Below are positions 26,332-33,649 of a DNA stretch of 64,000 bases, piece after piece. The stretch is from positions 186,001-250,000 of the forward strand of contig NZ_ANBA01000011.1 in assembly GCF_000341085.1 (NCBI RefSeq), given 5' to 3'. Positions within the stretch are counted from its first letter, which is position 1, and each line of letters starts with the position of its first letter. A program made the translations under genes and the position numbers. The stretch comes from Nocardiopsis ganjiahuensis DSM 45031. Its GTDB lineage: Bacteria; Actinomycetota; Actinomycetes; Streptosporangiales; Streptosporangiaceae. The notes below the pieces were generated by a model. That model had not been told where the DNA came from and did no database searches. It was given only the letters and a program-made list of their open reading frames with translations.

Positions 26332-27243
26332 TCACCATTCCATCGGCGGGTAGGCCACGAGGAGCAGGCCTGTTCTCAGGAGGATGTTCAGCCAGATGTT
26401 GCGGTAGCACGACCACAGGTAGCCGCACAGCAGGCCGACCGGGGTGTAGGTGAGCAGGGCCAGCCCGAGGTCGTGGGTCAGGGGGCCGTCGGGCAGGGGG
26501 ATCAGGAGCAGGTAGGGCTGGACGAACGCGTAGAACAGGGCGAACAGCAGGGACGCGGTGATGATCGCCGTCCATCTGCCCCAGAGGAGCTCCAGGCGGC
26601 TCTGGAGCATGCCGCGGAAGAAGGTCTCCTCGCAGACCGCGGCGATCAGGTACAGGACGGCGACTCCGAGTACGAGCACCACTGGTTGCCGGGGGTACTG
26701 CCACGGGGTGAGCATGAGGGACATCAGCGCGATCGCCAGCAGGACCGGGGCGAGCCCGAGCCAGCGCCACCGGTCGGTCACCTTCATGGCGATGTCGGAC
26801 AGGGCGGTGCCCGCTCCGAGGAACAGGGTCGTCAGGCGGTCGATCGCGATCGCCGGGAGGGCGAGGAAGAAGAGCAGCCGTGCGACCAGGGACATCGGGG
26901 CCAGCGAGCCGGCCGAGGCCTCCGGGGCCAGGCCCTCGAGGATCCAGTCCAGGATCCCCACGAACACGACACATGCCACCAGGCAGAAGGCCAGCCAGAG
27001 CAGCTGACCGTGAAGGGGCTGGGCGGTGAGGGCGATCCTGACCCTCGCGTCGAGTTCGCGGCGCTGCCCGTAGCGCACGGCCAGGAACCCGCAGAGGACA
27101 CCCGCGACCGTCAGCGGCCCCCAGGAGACCAGCAGCGCGAACCCTCCGTGGAACATGACGTCCTGGCGCAGCCCCGGGTCGACGACCAGAGTGAGTGCGA
27201 CCACGAGCAGGGCGACAGCTGAGATCAGCACACCTTTCACCAC
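26332..27243 (-). CDS. CPBP-family intramembrane metalloprotease (Abi family)
   Basis: About 303 residues from GTG 27243, which has AGGGGG 5 nt upstream; ATG 27264 is an alternative. Seven or eight transmembrane helices. The first Abi motif is CEETFFRGMLQ (EExxxR, glutamate ligands or catalytic residues) in the second half. The later motifs with the essential histidine are less clear: the expected FxxxH helix reads LFALFYAFVQPYLL without His, so catalysis is uncertain. Bacterial CPBP proteins include bacteriocin self-immunity and CAAX-like proteases. It is divergent from the lactococcin-972-type operon starting at 27729, which suggests an immunity or processing role (inference). Confidence 0.82.
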   Translation of the reverse strand: MVKGVLISAVALLVVALTLVVDPGLRQDVMFHGGFALLVSWGPLTVAGVLCGFLAVRYGQRRELDARVRIALTAQPLHGQLLWLAFCLVACVVFVGILDWILEGLAPEASAGSLAPMSLVARLLFFLALPAIAIDRLTTLFLGAGTALSDIAMKVTDRWRWLGLAPVLLAIALMSLMLTPWQYPRQPVVLVLGVAVLYLIAAVCEETFFRGMLQSRLELLWGRWTAIITASLLFALFYAFVQPYLLLIPLPDGPLTHDLGLALLTYTPVGLLCGYLWSCYRNIWLNILLRTGLLLVAYPPMEW

Positions 27244-27728
27244 TGGTACCCCCTGTCCCATCATCCCCCGGGACCAGCGAAAGGGCGCGTACCGGTCCGA
27301 GGCGTGTCGATCCGGGAAAACCGGTTGTCGATCCCCGGGGAGCGGCGGAGGGTGGCGGACCATGGCCGACGAGCACCCCCTGACCGGTTGCGGGCCGGCC
27401 TGCGGCTCGTCGAGAGGTGCGGCGGGTGGCACCGCGAACCGTTCCATGAGACGAGCCCTGCCCACATCGGCGTCTACGGCCGGCCCTGAACCGCCACGAT
27501 TCGAATAAATCACAAAGAAATAGTTCAATAACCCCGCACCGCGGTTCGTGGACCCATTACCCCAAGGTCCTTCTTCTGTCCGGATCGTGTCCGAACCCGG
27601 CCACAGGAGAGATAGGCGGGGAAAAGGCGGTGTAGTACTGACTTCCAGAGGGGCGGAGCACCTCGCACCACTCTCTGTGAGGTCTGTTTTCCTCTGCCAC
27701 ATTCCAAGATTCGGTCTGGGGTTGTCGA
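27244..27728. other. Divergent regulatory region between CPBP gene and bacteriocin operon
   Basis: 485 bp without a gene. 27495-27540 is sharply AT-rich compared with its surroundings and is the best place for promoters; no clear -35/-10 pair can be fixed. The bacteriocin start at 27729 has only a weak ribosome binding site (TGGGG). Confidence 0.4.
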
Positions 27729-28022
27729 ATGAAGAAACGCGTCAAACGCTGTACCGCCGTCGTGTTCCTCGCCGCGGGGATCACCGCGGGGACCATGGGG
27801 GCGGCGCTCGCCGGAACCCATGTCGGGGGCGGGACCTGGTACCACGGGGTCACCGCCTCCAGCGTCCACTCGAACTACCACCACTCCCACAACTGCCACG
27901 GGTCGACCGCGGTGGGCACCTACACCGACCGCTCCAGGAACACCGCGCCCGGACAGACCTCCTATGCCAGTGCGCCCAAGGCCCCTACGAACAACCAGGC
28001 GTACTACCGCAACGGCTGTTAG
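27729..28022 (+). CDS. Lactococcin-972-family bacteriocin precursor 1
   Basis: 97 residues from ATG 27729. A Sec signal peptide (MKKR, hydrophobic core, cleavage after GAALA at about residue 28) leaves a mature peptide of about 69. It holds the family hallmarks: VGGGTWYHG, SNYHH, CHGSTAVGT and a C-terminal aromatic-rich end NNQAYYRNGC. Lactococcin 972 binds lipid II and blocks septum formation. Unlike the founder, this peptide has two cysteines (56 and 97) that could form a disulfide. First of three consecutive homologues, 13 nt before the next. Confidence 0.9.
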   Translation: MKKRVKRCTAVVFLAAGITAGTMGAALAGTHVGGGTWYHGVTASSVHSNYHHSHNCHGSTAVGTYTDRSRNTAPGQTSYASAPKAPTNNQAYYRNGC

Positions 28023-28035
28023 GGAAAGGAGCCAT

Positions 28036-28338
28036 GTGAAAACCCTCAAACGCGTTTCCGCCACCGTGGCCGTTGCCGCCGTGGTTTCCATGGGAACCGC
28101 CGGGGCCGCCTTCGCCGGGTATTCCTTTGTCGGCGGCGGGGAATGGTACCGGGGTGTCACCGGAGTCCCCGGAATGGGCGAGGTCTACTCGAGGTACCAC
28201 CACGGTTCCGCCTGCCACGGCGCCACCGCGGTCGGTACGCGCACCGTTCGTGTGAACAGGGACGCCGGGCAGTGGGCCGACGCCTACGCCCCGCGCGCCA
28301 ACGCGAACAACCAGAACTACTGGCGCAACAGCTGCTAG
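28036..28338 (+). CDS. Lactococcin-972-family bacteriocin precursor 2
   Basis: 100 residues from GTG 28036 (AAGGAG 5 nt upstream). Signal peptide to about residue 27 (AAFA|G). The mature part has FVGGGEWYRGVTG, SRYHHG, CHGATAVGT and NNQNYWRNSC; cysteines are at 60 and 100. It shares the GVTGVPG segment with precursor 3 but differs in charge and length of the middle part. The tight spacing on both sides (13 and 14 nt) shows cotranscription. Probably secreted by Sec and toxic to related Gram-positive cells (family knowledge). Confidence 0.9.
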   Translation: MKTLKRVSATVAVAAVVSMGTAGAAFAGYSFVGGGEWYRGVTGVPGMGEVYSRYHHGSACHGATAVGTRTVRVNRDAGQWADAYAPRANANNQNYWRNSC

Positions 28339-28352
28339 CCCCGGGAGCCACC

Positions 28353-28676
28353 GTGAAGACCCTCAGGCAGACACCCCTCACCATGACCGCCGCCGTCACC
28401 GTCGTCGCCGTCACCGCCGTGGTCGCCCTGGGAACCGCGGGCGCCGCCTCCGCCCAGTCCTCCAGCGTCGGCGGCGGCATCTGGGAGCGCAGCCTCACCG
28501 GAGTCCCGGGCCAGGGGTTCGTCCGCTCGTACTACCACCACCCGGAGAACTGCCACGGAGCCACCGCCGTGGGCACCCACACCGAGCGGGTCAACGCACC
28601 GGCCGGAACCTGGGCCCGCGCCGAGGCCTCACGGGCCATGGCCAACAACCAGCAGTACTGGCGCAACGGCTGCTGA
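28353..28676 (+). CDS. Lactococcin-972-family bacteriocin precursor 3
   Basis: 107 residues from GTG 28353 (GGGAG upstream). A longer signal peptide with cleavage after AASA, about residue 34. The mature part carries SVGGGIWERSLTG, RSYYHHPEN, CHGATAVGTHT and NNQQYWRNGC; cysteines are at 67 and 107, matching the other two copies. It contains more acidic residues than copies 1 and 2, which may alter target range. It is followed after 75 bp by the membrane-protein gene of the same operon. Confidence 0.9.
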   Translation: MKTLRQTPLTMTAAVTVVAVTAVVALGTAGAASAQSSSVGGGIWERSLTGVPGQGFVRSYYHHPENCHGATAVGTHTERVNAPAGTWARAEASRAMANNQQYWRNGC

Positions 28677-28751
28677 CCGACGTCCGCCCTGTGGACCCGT
28701 CGGCACGCGTCGCCCACGGGTCCTCCCCTCCCGCCCCTACAGGACCGCCAG

Positions 28752-30839
28752 GTGCCGAACCGGACCCTCTCCTTCGCCTACACGGCGTGTGTCGCGTTCG
28801 CCGCGCTCATCGCCTTCCTGCTCGCCGCCACCGCCGAACCGACCCTCCACGTGCTCGAACGCTCCGCACTGGTCTGGATCACCGAGAACGACGGAACCCA
28901 CGACACCGACGACGTCGCGCGCTCCGTGCAGGAGGTCGCCGACTCCCACGACGCCGCCATCGGCTACAGCGTCCTCGACGTCCACGACCCGTCGTCGCTG
29001 GCCCACCTGTACCTGGCGGTCTCCGACCCCGACTCCCGGTACGCCCGCTGGCTGGACGAGGGCTACCCCTCCTTCGGGCGTTCCTTCACCATCCGGACCC
29101 ACCCCCTCGCCGAGTTCGGTGGCGTGGGGCCCAACGGCTACTACCTGGTGTTCGGTCCCCCGGAGGCCGAGCCCGCCCTACGCGAGGCACTCGCCGGGCA
29201 CGGCCTGTCCGAGGCACCCGGAACCCAGACCACCCGTCTGTGGCACTTCCTCGCCGGCGGCCACCTGCTCCACCTCGTGGCGGTCGCCCTGCTCACCACC
29301 GTCACCGCCACCGGCGCGGGGGTCCTGCTCTCCTCCCGCGACCACGCCGTCAGGCGCCTCCAGGGCCGCTCCTACGCGGGCATCCTGGCCGGAGAGCTGA
29401 CCGGCGTGCTCCGCCTGTGGGCGGTGGTCCTGCCCGTTGCGGCGGCCGCCGTGGCGGGTTTCCTCGGCCTCTACAACGGCGGGAACCAGCTCGGCTTCTA
29501 CACCTCCCTGGCCCTGCTGCTGTTCGCGCTGCTCGCCCTGGCCTGCCTGGTGGCCCACGCCCTCGCGCTGGCCCTGGTGCACACGACCGGTGTGCTGCCC
29601 GCGCTGAAGGGACGCCTGCCCGTACGCGGCACCACCGTCGCCGTCCACCTGGTGCGCGTCCCGGTGCTGGTACTGACCCTCGCGCTGCTCGGCACCGTGG
29701 TCGCCACCTCGCAGGAGGCCCGGGACCAGCGCGCCGGGCTGGAGATCCTCGAGCGGTACGGAGAGGTCTCGCGCCCCGCGCTGAGCGCCAGCTACGGCTG
29801 GTCCGACGAGCGCGCGGTCGACGAGGCCCTCGGCCCGTGGCTGAGGCGGGCCGACACCGACGGCCACATGGTGCTGGCCGCACGGCTCCGCCCCGCCGAG
29901 ATCGTCCCGGTCGGTCCGGGCCCTCCGGGCAAGATCTCCGGGCGGGGCTCCCCGGGCACACCCGTCCTGGAGCACCCGGTCCTCGTGGTCAACGACACCT
30001 ATCTGCGGGAGGAGGCAGTCCTCTCCCCTTCCGGAGAGCGGTACGGGCCGTCCGGGAACGTCCGGGTCCTCCTGCCCGTCTCCGCGGCCGGGCACGCCGA
30101 ACAGCTGGCCGAGGGGGTGGCCGGCTGGCTCGGGAGCAACAGCGGCCCGGGGCGCGAGTTCGACGTGGAGGTGCTTCCCGCGGCCGACGGCCAGACCGTC
30201 TTCACCTACGGCGCCGGGGAACGCGTCGGCGAGGCCCTGCCCCTGCTGCACGAGCCGGTGGTCGTGGCGCTGCCCAACGGTTCGGTCCTGTCCGACAACG
30301 GCTACGTCAACCACATGTCCGGGCGGCAGACGGTCTTCCCCGACCCGGACGTGGTGGAGGCGTTCCGGGCCGACGACCCGGAGGCGTCACGGTACGTCTC
30401 GATGGTCGAGCCCCTCGGCACGAGCGCGCTCAGGGCCCACGCCGTCACGGTGAACACGCTGCGGACCGAGCTGTTCAATCTGGTCGGCGCGGGCACCGTA
30501 CTCCTGTTGACCGCCATGGCGGCGTGTGTCGTCCACGTGCGCACCCGGGCACAGGAGATCTTCGCCCGGCACATCAGCGGGTGGGGGTTGCTGGCCACCC
30601 ACCGAAGGCTGCTGGCCGCCGAGGCCGCCGTCGCGGCGGTGTTCGTCGGATGGGCCCTCTGGAGCACCGTCACCGGAACGGCCGCGGCGAACGACCCCGC
30701 CCGGCCCGCTCCGACCGCGGTCACCGGGGCCGAACCGCTCCACGCGCTGGGGATCGCACTGGCCTCACTCGCACTCACCCTGGGCGCCCTCGCCCTCTTC
30801 CACCGGCGCCTCGTCCGTGAGGGCGCCTCCCAGGCCTGA
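28752..30839 (+). CDS. Bacteriocin-associated 7-TM membrane protein (DUF1430, TIGR01654 type)
   Basis: 695 residues from GTG 28752 (AGGA 7 nt upstream). One N-terminal helix (about 7-30), an external domain, then four helices in the middle (about 165-330), a second large external domain, and helices in the last 130 residues: about seven to eight in all. This is the layout of the membrane partner of lactococcin-972-group ABC systems, analogous to FtsX/MacB-like permeases. It probably exports the peptides or extracts them from the membrane to give immunity. The ATPase gene follows after 24 nt. Confidence 0.85.
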   Translation: MPNRTLSFAYTACVAFAALIAFLLAATAEPTLHVLERSALVWITENDGTHDTDDVARSVQEVADSHDAAIGYSVLDVHDPSSLAHLYLAVSDPDSRYARWLDEGYPSFGRSFTIRTHPLAEFGGVGPNGYYLVFGPPEAEPALREALAGHGLSEAPGTQTTRLWHFLAGGHLLHLVAVALLTTVTATGAGVLLSSRDHAVRRLQGRSYAGILAGELTGVLRLWAVVLPVAAAAVAGFLGLYNGGNQLGFYTSLALLLFALLALACLVAHALALALVHTTGVLPALKGRLPVRGTTVAVHLVRVPVLVLTLALLGTVVATSQEARDQRAGLEILERYGEVSRPALSASYGWSDERAVDEALGPWLRRADTDGHMVLAARLRPAEIVPVGPGPPGKISGRGSPGTPVLEHPVLVVNDTYLREEAVLSPSGERYGPSGNVRVLLPVSAAGHAEQLAEGVAGWLGSNSGPGREFDVEVLPAADGQTVFTYGAGERVGEALPLLHEPVVVALPNGSVLSDNGYVNHMSGRQTVFPDPDVVEAFRADDPEASRYVSMVEPLGTSALRAHAVTVNTLRTELFNLVGAGTVLLLTAMAACVVHVRTRAQEIFARHISGWGLLATHRRLLAAEAAVAAVFVGWALWSTVTGTAAANDPARPAPTAVTGAEPLHALGIALASLALTLGALALFHRRLVREGASQA

Positions 30840-30863
30840 CCGCCCACAGAACCGAGGAACACC

Positions 30864-31499
30864 GTGATCACTCTGGAGCACCTCAGCAAGTCCTTCGGCG
30901 ACCGTGTCCTGTGGGAGGAGCTCGACCTGACCGTCGAACCCGGCCGCATGCTCGCCCTGGTCGGTGCCAGCGGGTCGGGCAAGACCACCCTGCTCAACTG
31001 CATGGGCCTGCTGGAGCGGCCCGGCGGCGGGCGGATCCTGTTCGAGGGCACCGACCTCACCCGGCTGGGTCCGGGGCGGCGGCGCCGGTTCCGCCGCGAC
31101 CACCTCGGCTACCTGTTCCAGAACTACGCCCTGATCGAGAACGCCACCGTGAAGGCCAACCTGGACGTGGCCCGCCGCCGCGGAACCCGCCCCGACCACG
31201 CGTCCGCCCTGGCGGGGGTCGGCCTGGCCGGGCGCGGGAGGGAGCGGGTCCACCACCTGTCCGGCGGCGAACAGCAACGTGTCGCCCTGGCCCGGCTCAT
31301 GGTCAAGCAGCCTTCCCTGGTCCTGGCCGACGAGCCCACGGGGGCTCTGGACCACGCCAACAGCACCGTGGTCGTGGACGTCCTGCGCCGGATGAGCCGA
31401 CGGGGCTGCGCGGTGGTCGTCGCCACCCACGACCCCGCCGTCCGCGACGCCTGCGACACCGCCTTCGACGTGGGCGCACGGGCCCGGATGTCCCCCTGA
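30864..31499 (+). CDS. ABC transporter ATPase of the lactococcin-972 group (TIGR03608 type)
   Basis: 211 residues from GTG 30864. A single ATPase domain with Walker A GASGSGKT, Q-loop LFQNYALIENATVKANLDV, signature LSGGEQQR and Walker B LVLADEPTGALD. The QNYALIxNxTVxxNL block is characteristic of the bacteriocin-export/immunity branch related to MacB/LolD. It ends the operon of three bacteriocin precursors and the 7-TM protein, and would power that membrane partner. Confidence 0.93.
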   Translation: MITLEHLSKSFGDRVLWEELDLTVEPGRMLALVGASGSGKTTLLNCMGLLERPGGGRILFEGTDLTRLGPGRRRRFRRDHLGYLFQNYALIENATVKANLDVARRRGTRPDHASALAGVGLAGRGRERVHHLSGGEQQRVALARLMVKQPSLVLADEPTGALDHANSTVVVDVLRRMSRRGCAVVVATHDPAVRDACDTAFDVGARARMSP

Positions 31500-31633
31500 G
31501 TCGACAGTGCGACTGTCACCCCAGGGCCGATGCGGCGGAGGGCGCCGCGGGCTCAGGATGGACCCGTGATCGAGCAACTCGAGGCGGCCGTGTCCGGTGA
31601 AGGGGGACGGCCTTTCAACGGACGGGGTCGGGC

Positions 31634-32446
31634 ATGAGCGAAGCCGGAGAAGCCGGGAAAGTCGGCGAAGCGAACGGACGGCGTCGGGCCGAGCGCTCTC
31701 GGGCCAGGCCCCGGACACGTGTCGCGGTCGCCTCGGTGCTGGTCGTGGTGCTGGGTTATGCGGCGGGCGTGGTCTGGGACTACACGCGTCCCGGGCCCGC
31801 CCCCGTGCCCGGCCACGGCCCGGTCACCACGCAGGACCACCCGTGGCGGGTGGTGATCGCACACCGCGACGACCTGAGAACCGACGAGGGCCACACCGTC
31901 GACGCCGTCGGGAAGTGGGTCGACCCGGAGTACGCGGACGGCCGCCAGACGATCGTGGGCGGCCTGATCAGAACGGACCACAAGACCCCCGGGGACATCG
32001 GAGTGCTGCTTCTGGAAGAGGAACTGCCCTACACCACCCTGCCCATGGCCGCGGCGGACGATCCCCCGCTGACCGGCGGTGAGACGACGGAACTCCTGGG
32101 GTGGCGGGTCTCTCCGGAGGACGAGCCCGTGCTGTGGGGGTCGCCCAGCCGCGTCGAGCCCGACGACGAGTGCGCGCGGCGTGCCGACAGGACAAGGAGT
32201 TTCGCGCCGCCGCCCACGATGCACGGCATGAGCTACGACACCGACTCCTACCTGTGCGCCGGGGCCGACGGTTTCGCCGCGCCGATCCGCGGCACCGACA
32301 GCGGCAGCTCCCTGGTCGTCGACGGCCTGATCGTCGGGGTGCTCGCCTGGACGCTGCCGGCCGAGACCACCGCGCCCGCCTACTACACACGGGTGGCCTC
32401 CTACGAGGAGGCGATCGCCCGATTCCTCGACGAGGCGGACCGGTGA
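31634..32446 (+). CDS. Membrane-anchored trypsin-like (S1 fold) protein, catalytic His not found
   Basis: 270 residues. A basic cytoplasmic N-terminus, one helix (about 29-48), then an external domain. The S1 serine motif is clear (RGTDSGSSLVVDG, Ser224), and the Asp-102-like motif DIGVLLLEEEL is at 121. The usual TAAHC histidine motif is missing: the alignable part begins at WRVVIAHRDDL, after where it should be. Two cysteines (180, 208) may bridge. It could be an inactive S1 homologue or a truncated gene. It lies 134 bp after the bacteriocin ATPase on the same strand. Confidence 0.72.
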   Translation: MSEAGEAGKVGEANGRRRAERSRARPRTRVAVASVLVVVLGYAAGVVWDYTRPGPAPVPGHGPVTTQDHPWRVVIAHRDDLRTDEGHTVDAVGKWVDPEYADGRQTIVGGLIRTDHKTPGDIGVLLLEEELPYTTLPMAAADDPPLTGGETTELLGWRVSPEDEPVLWGSPSRVEPDDECARRADRTRSFAPPPTMHGMSYDTDSYLCAGADGFAAPIRGTDSGSSLVVDGLIVGVLAWTLPAETTAPAYYTRVASYEEAIARFLDEADR

Positions 32447-32609
32447 GGCACTCCGGCAAGGCGGATCGTGCGGGCGCAAACCCCCTCCAGGGTGGGGTTT
32501 CCGTGGCGGAGCTGTAGCATCTGAGGCGGATTCTCCCCCTCGTCCGCGTGTTCCCCGGTCCCGGAGAAAGCCGTGTGGCGGGGCTGCCCCAGACACGGAA
32601 ACGGACGGC

Positions 32610-33350
32610 ATGGACGCTGAAGAGACCCAGGTCATGGCCAGGACCGGCCAGTTCACCACGACACTGAGCTGGGAGACCGCCGTCAGGAGCCGGGTCGCCG
32701 CCGCGGTCGACCGGTTCTCCGGCCCCCTGGCCGACCTCGCCGAGCGCGACGCCAACGACGGTGACACCCGGATGCTGGTCGCCGACTTCTTCGACGTCGG
32801 ACTGAACTTCAGCAAGTACCAGGACCTGACCACGGAGTACCGCACCAGCGGGGACTCCATCGACTACGCGATCGTCCTGGACGGCAAGCTCTTCGCCCCG
32901 GTCGAGGTGCGGCGGATCGGCCAGGGGCTGGACCTGCGCAACATCCAGATGTCCCGGCGGCTGGCCGCGCAGGAGGGCGCGGAGTGGGTGTTCCTCACCA
33001 ACGGCCGGGTCTGGCGGGTCTACCACCTGCGCCCCGACGGTGAGGGGCACGTCCCGGTCCCGGTCGTCGACATCGACCTCCTGGACGCGGAGGCCCACGA
33101 CCGCAACGTCGACGGCCTGTTCCACCTGACCCGTGAGGCGGTGGAGCACGGCCGGCTGGACTCGCTGCGCCGGTGGTGTGAGGCGGCCGAGGCGGCACCG
33201 CTCGCGAAGACGCTGCTCAGTGAGGAGGTCGTCGCGGCGGTGCGCGCCCGGTTGCGTGAGGGCGCCGAACACCCGGGGCACCTCGGTGAGGACGACAGGA
33301 TCCATCGTGTCCTCGCCGAGGAGATCCTCCCGGGCAACCTGCTCGGCTGA
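32610..33350 (+). CDS. Stand-alone HsdR N-terminal-like nuclease-fold protein
   Basis: 246 residues. Resembles the N-terminal PD-(D/E)XK domain of type I restriction R subunits (HSDR_N): DSIDYAIVLDGKLFAPVEVRRIGQGLD, then RNIQMSRRLAAQEGAEWVFLTNGRVWRVYHL. The catalytic lysine of ExK appears as Arg (EVR), so activity is uncertain. No helicase/translocase domain, methylase or specificity subunit is nearby, so this is not a normal restriction system. Such orphan proteins are frequent in actinomycetes; role unknown. A bidirectional hairpin follows at 33364-33397. Confidence 0.75.
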   Translation: MDAEETQVMARTGQFTTTLSWETAVRSRVAAAVDRFSGPLADLAERDANDGDTRMLVADFFDVGLNFSKYQDLTTEYRTSGDSIDYAIVLDGKLFAPVEVRRIGQGLDLRNIQMSRRLAAQEGAEWVFLTNGRVWRVYHLRPDGEGHVPVPVVDIDLLDAEAHDRNVDGLFHLTREAVEHGRLDSLRRWCEAAEAAPLAKTLLSEEVVAAVRARLREGAEHPGHLGEDDRIHRVLAEEILPGNLLG

Positions 33351-33363
33351 TCACGGTGGCCCG

Positions 33364-33397
33364 TCCCGGGACCAGCGGTCCACCGCCGGTCCCGGGA
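33364..33397. terminator. Bidirectional hairpin terminator
   Basis: A 15-bp stem with one mismatch (33364-33378 with 33383-33397), loop TCCA, between the convergent HsdR-N-like (+) and LPXTG (-) ORFs. Confidence 0.7.
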
Positions 33398-33401
33398 CCG
33401 T

Positions 33402-33590
33402 TCACGTGTCAGAGCTGGTGTGCCTCTGCCACACGACGGCGATGGCCGGCGCACCGGCGATGAACAGCAGCGCGACCGTACCGACGAGTCCGCCCACCGA
33501 CGCACCCGTGACCGGAAGCTTCGGCTTGACGGCCGAGGGCTGCTCAGGTGTCGGGTCCGGGTCCGGGGCTCTCCGCGAGCGTGGACTCAC
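33402..33590 (-). CDS. Very small LPXTG-type protein, possibly frameshifted
   Basis: 62 codons from GTG 33590. The peptide has a proline-rich start, the sortase motif LPVTG, a hydrophobic helix (GGLVGTVALLFIAGAPAIAVV) and a short charged tail WQRH, a complete cell-wall sorting signal. There is hardly any protein in front of it and no signal peptide. An overlapping frame from GTG 33633 (VSGTDDVTAVRVAPGES) has much better GC3 up to about 33570, where the LPXTG frame takes over, suggesting one frameshifted gene of about 78 codons. It follows the dehydrogenase lipoprotein gene. Confidence 0.45.
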   Translation of the reverse strand: MSPRSRRAPDPDPTPEQPSAVKPKLPVTGASVGGLVGTVALLFIAGAPAIAVVWQRHTSSDT

Positions 33591-33649
33591 CCGGGGCGAC
33601 GCGGACGGCGGTGACGTCGTCGGTGCCGCTCACGCCCCGACGGCCGTCG

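Noticed and set aside
26332..27702. Longer CPBP protein start at 27702
   Set aside because: The first 147 codons are not membrane- or signal-like and cover the AT-rich intergenic region; GTG 27243 has AGGGGG and begins directly with a membrane helix.
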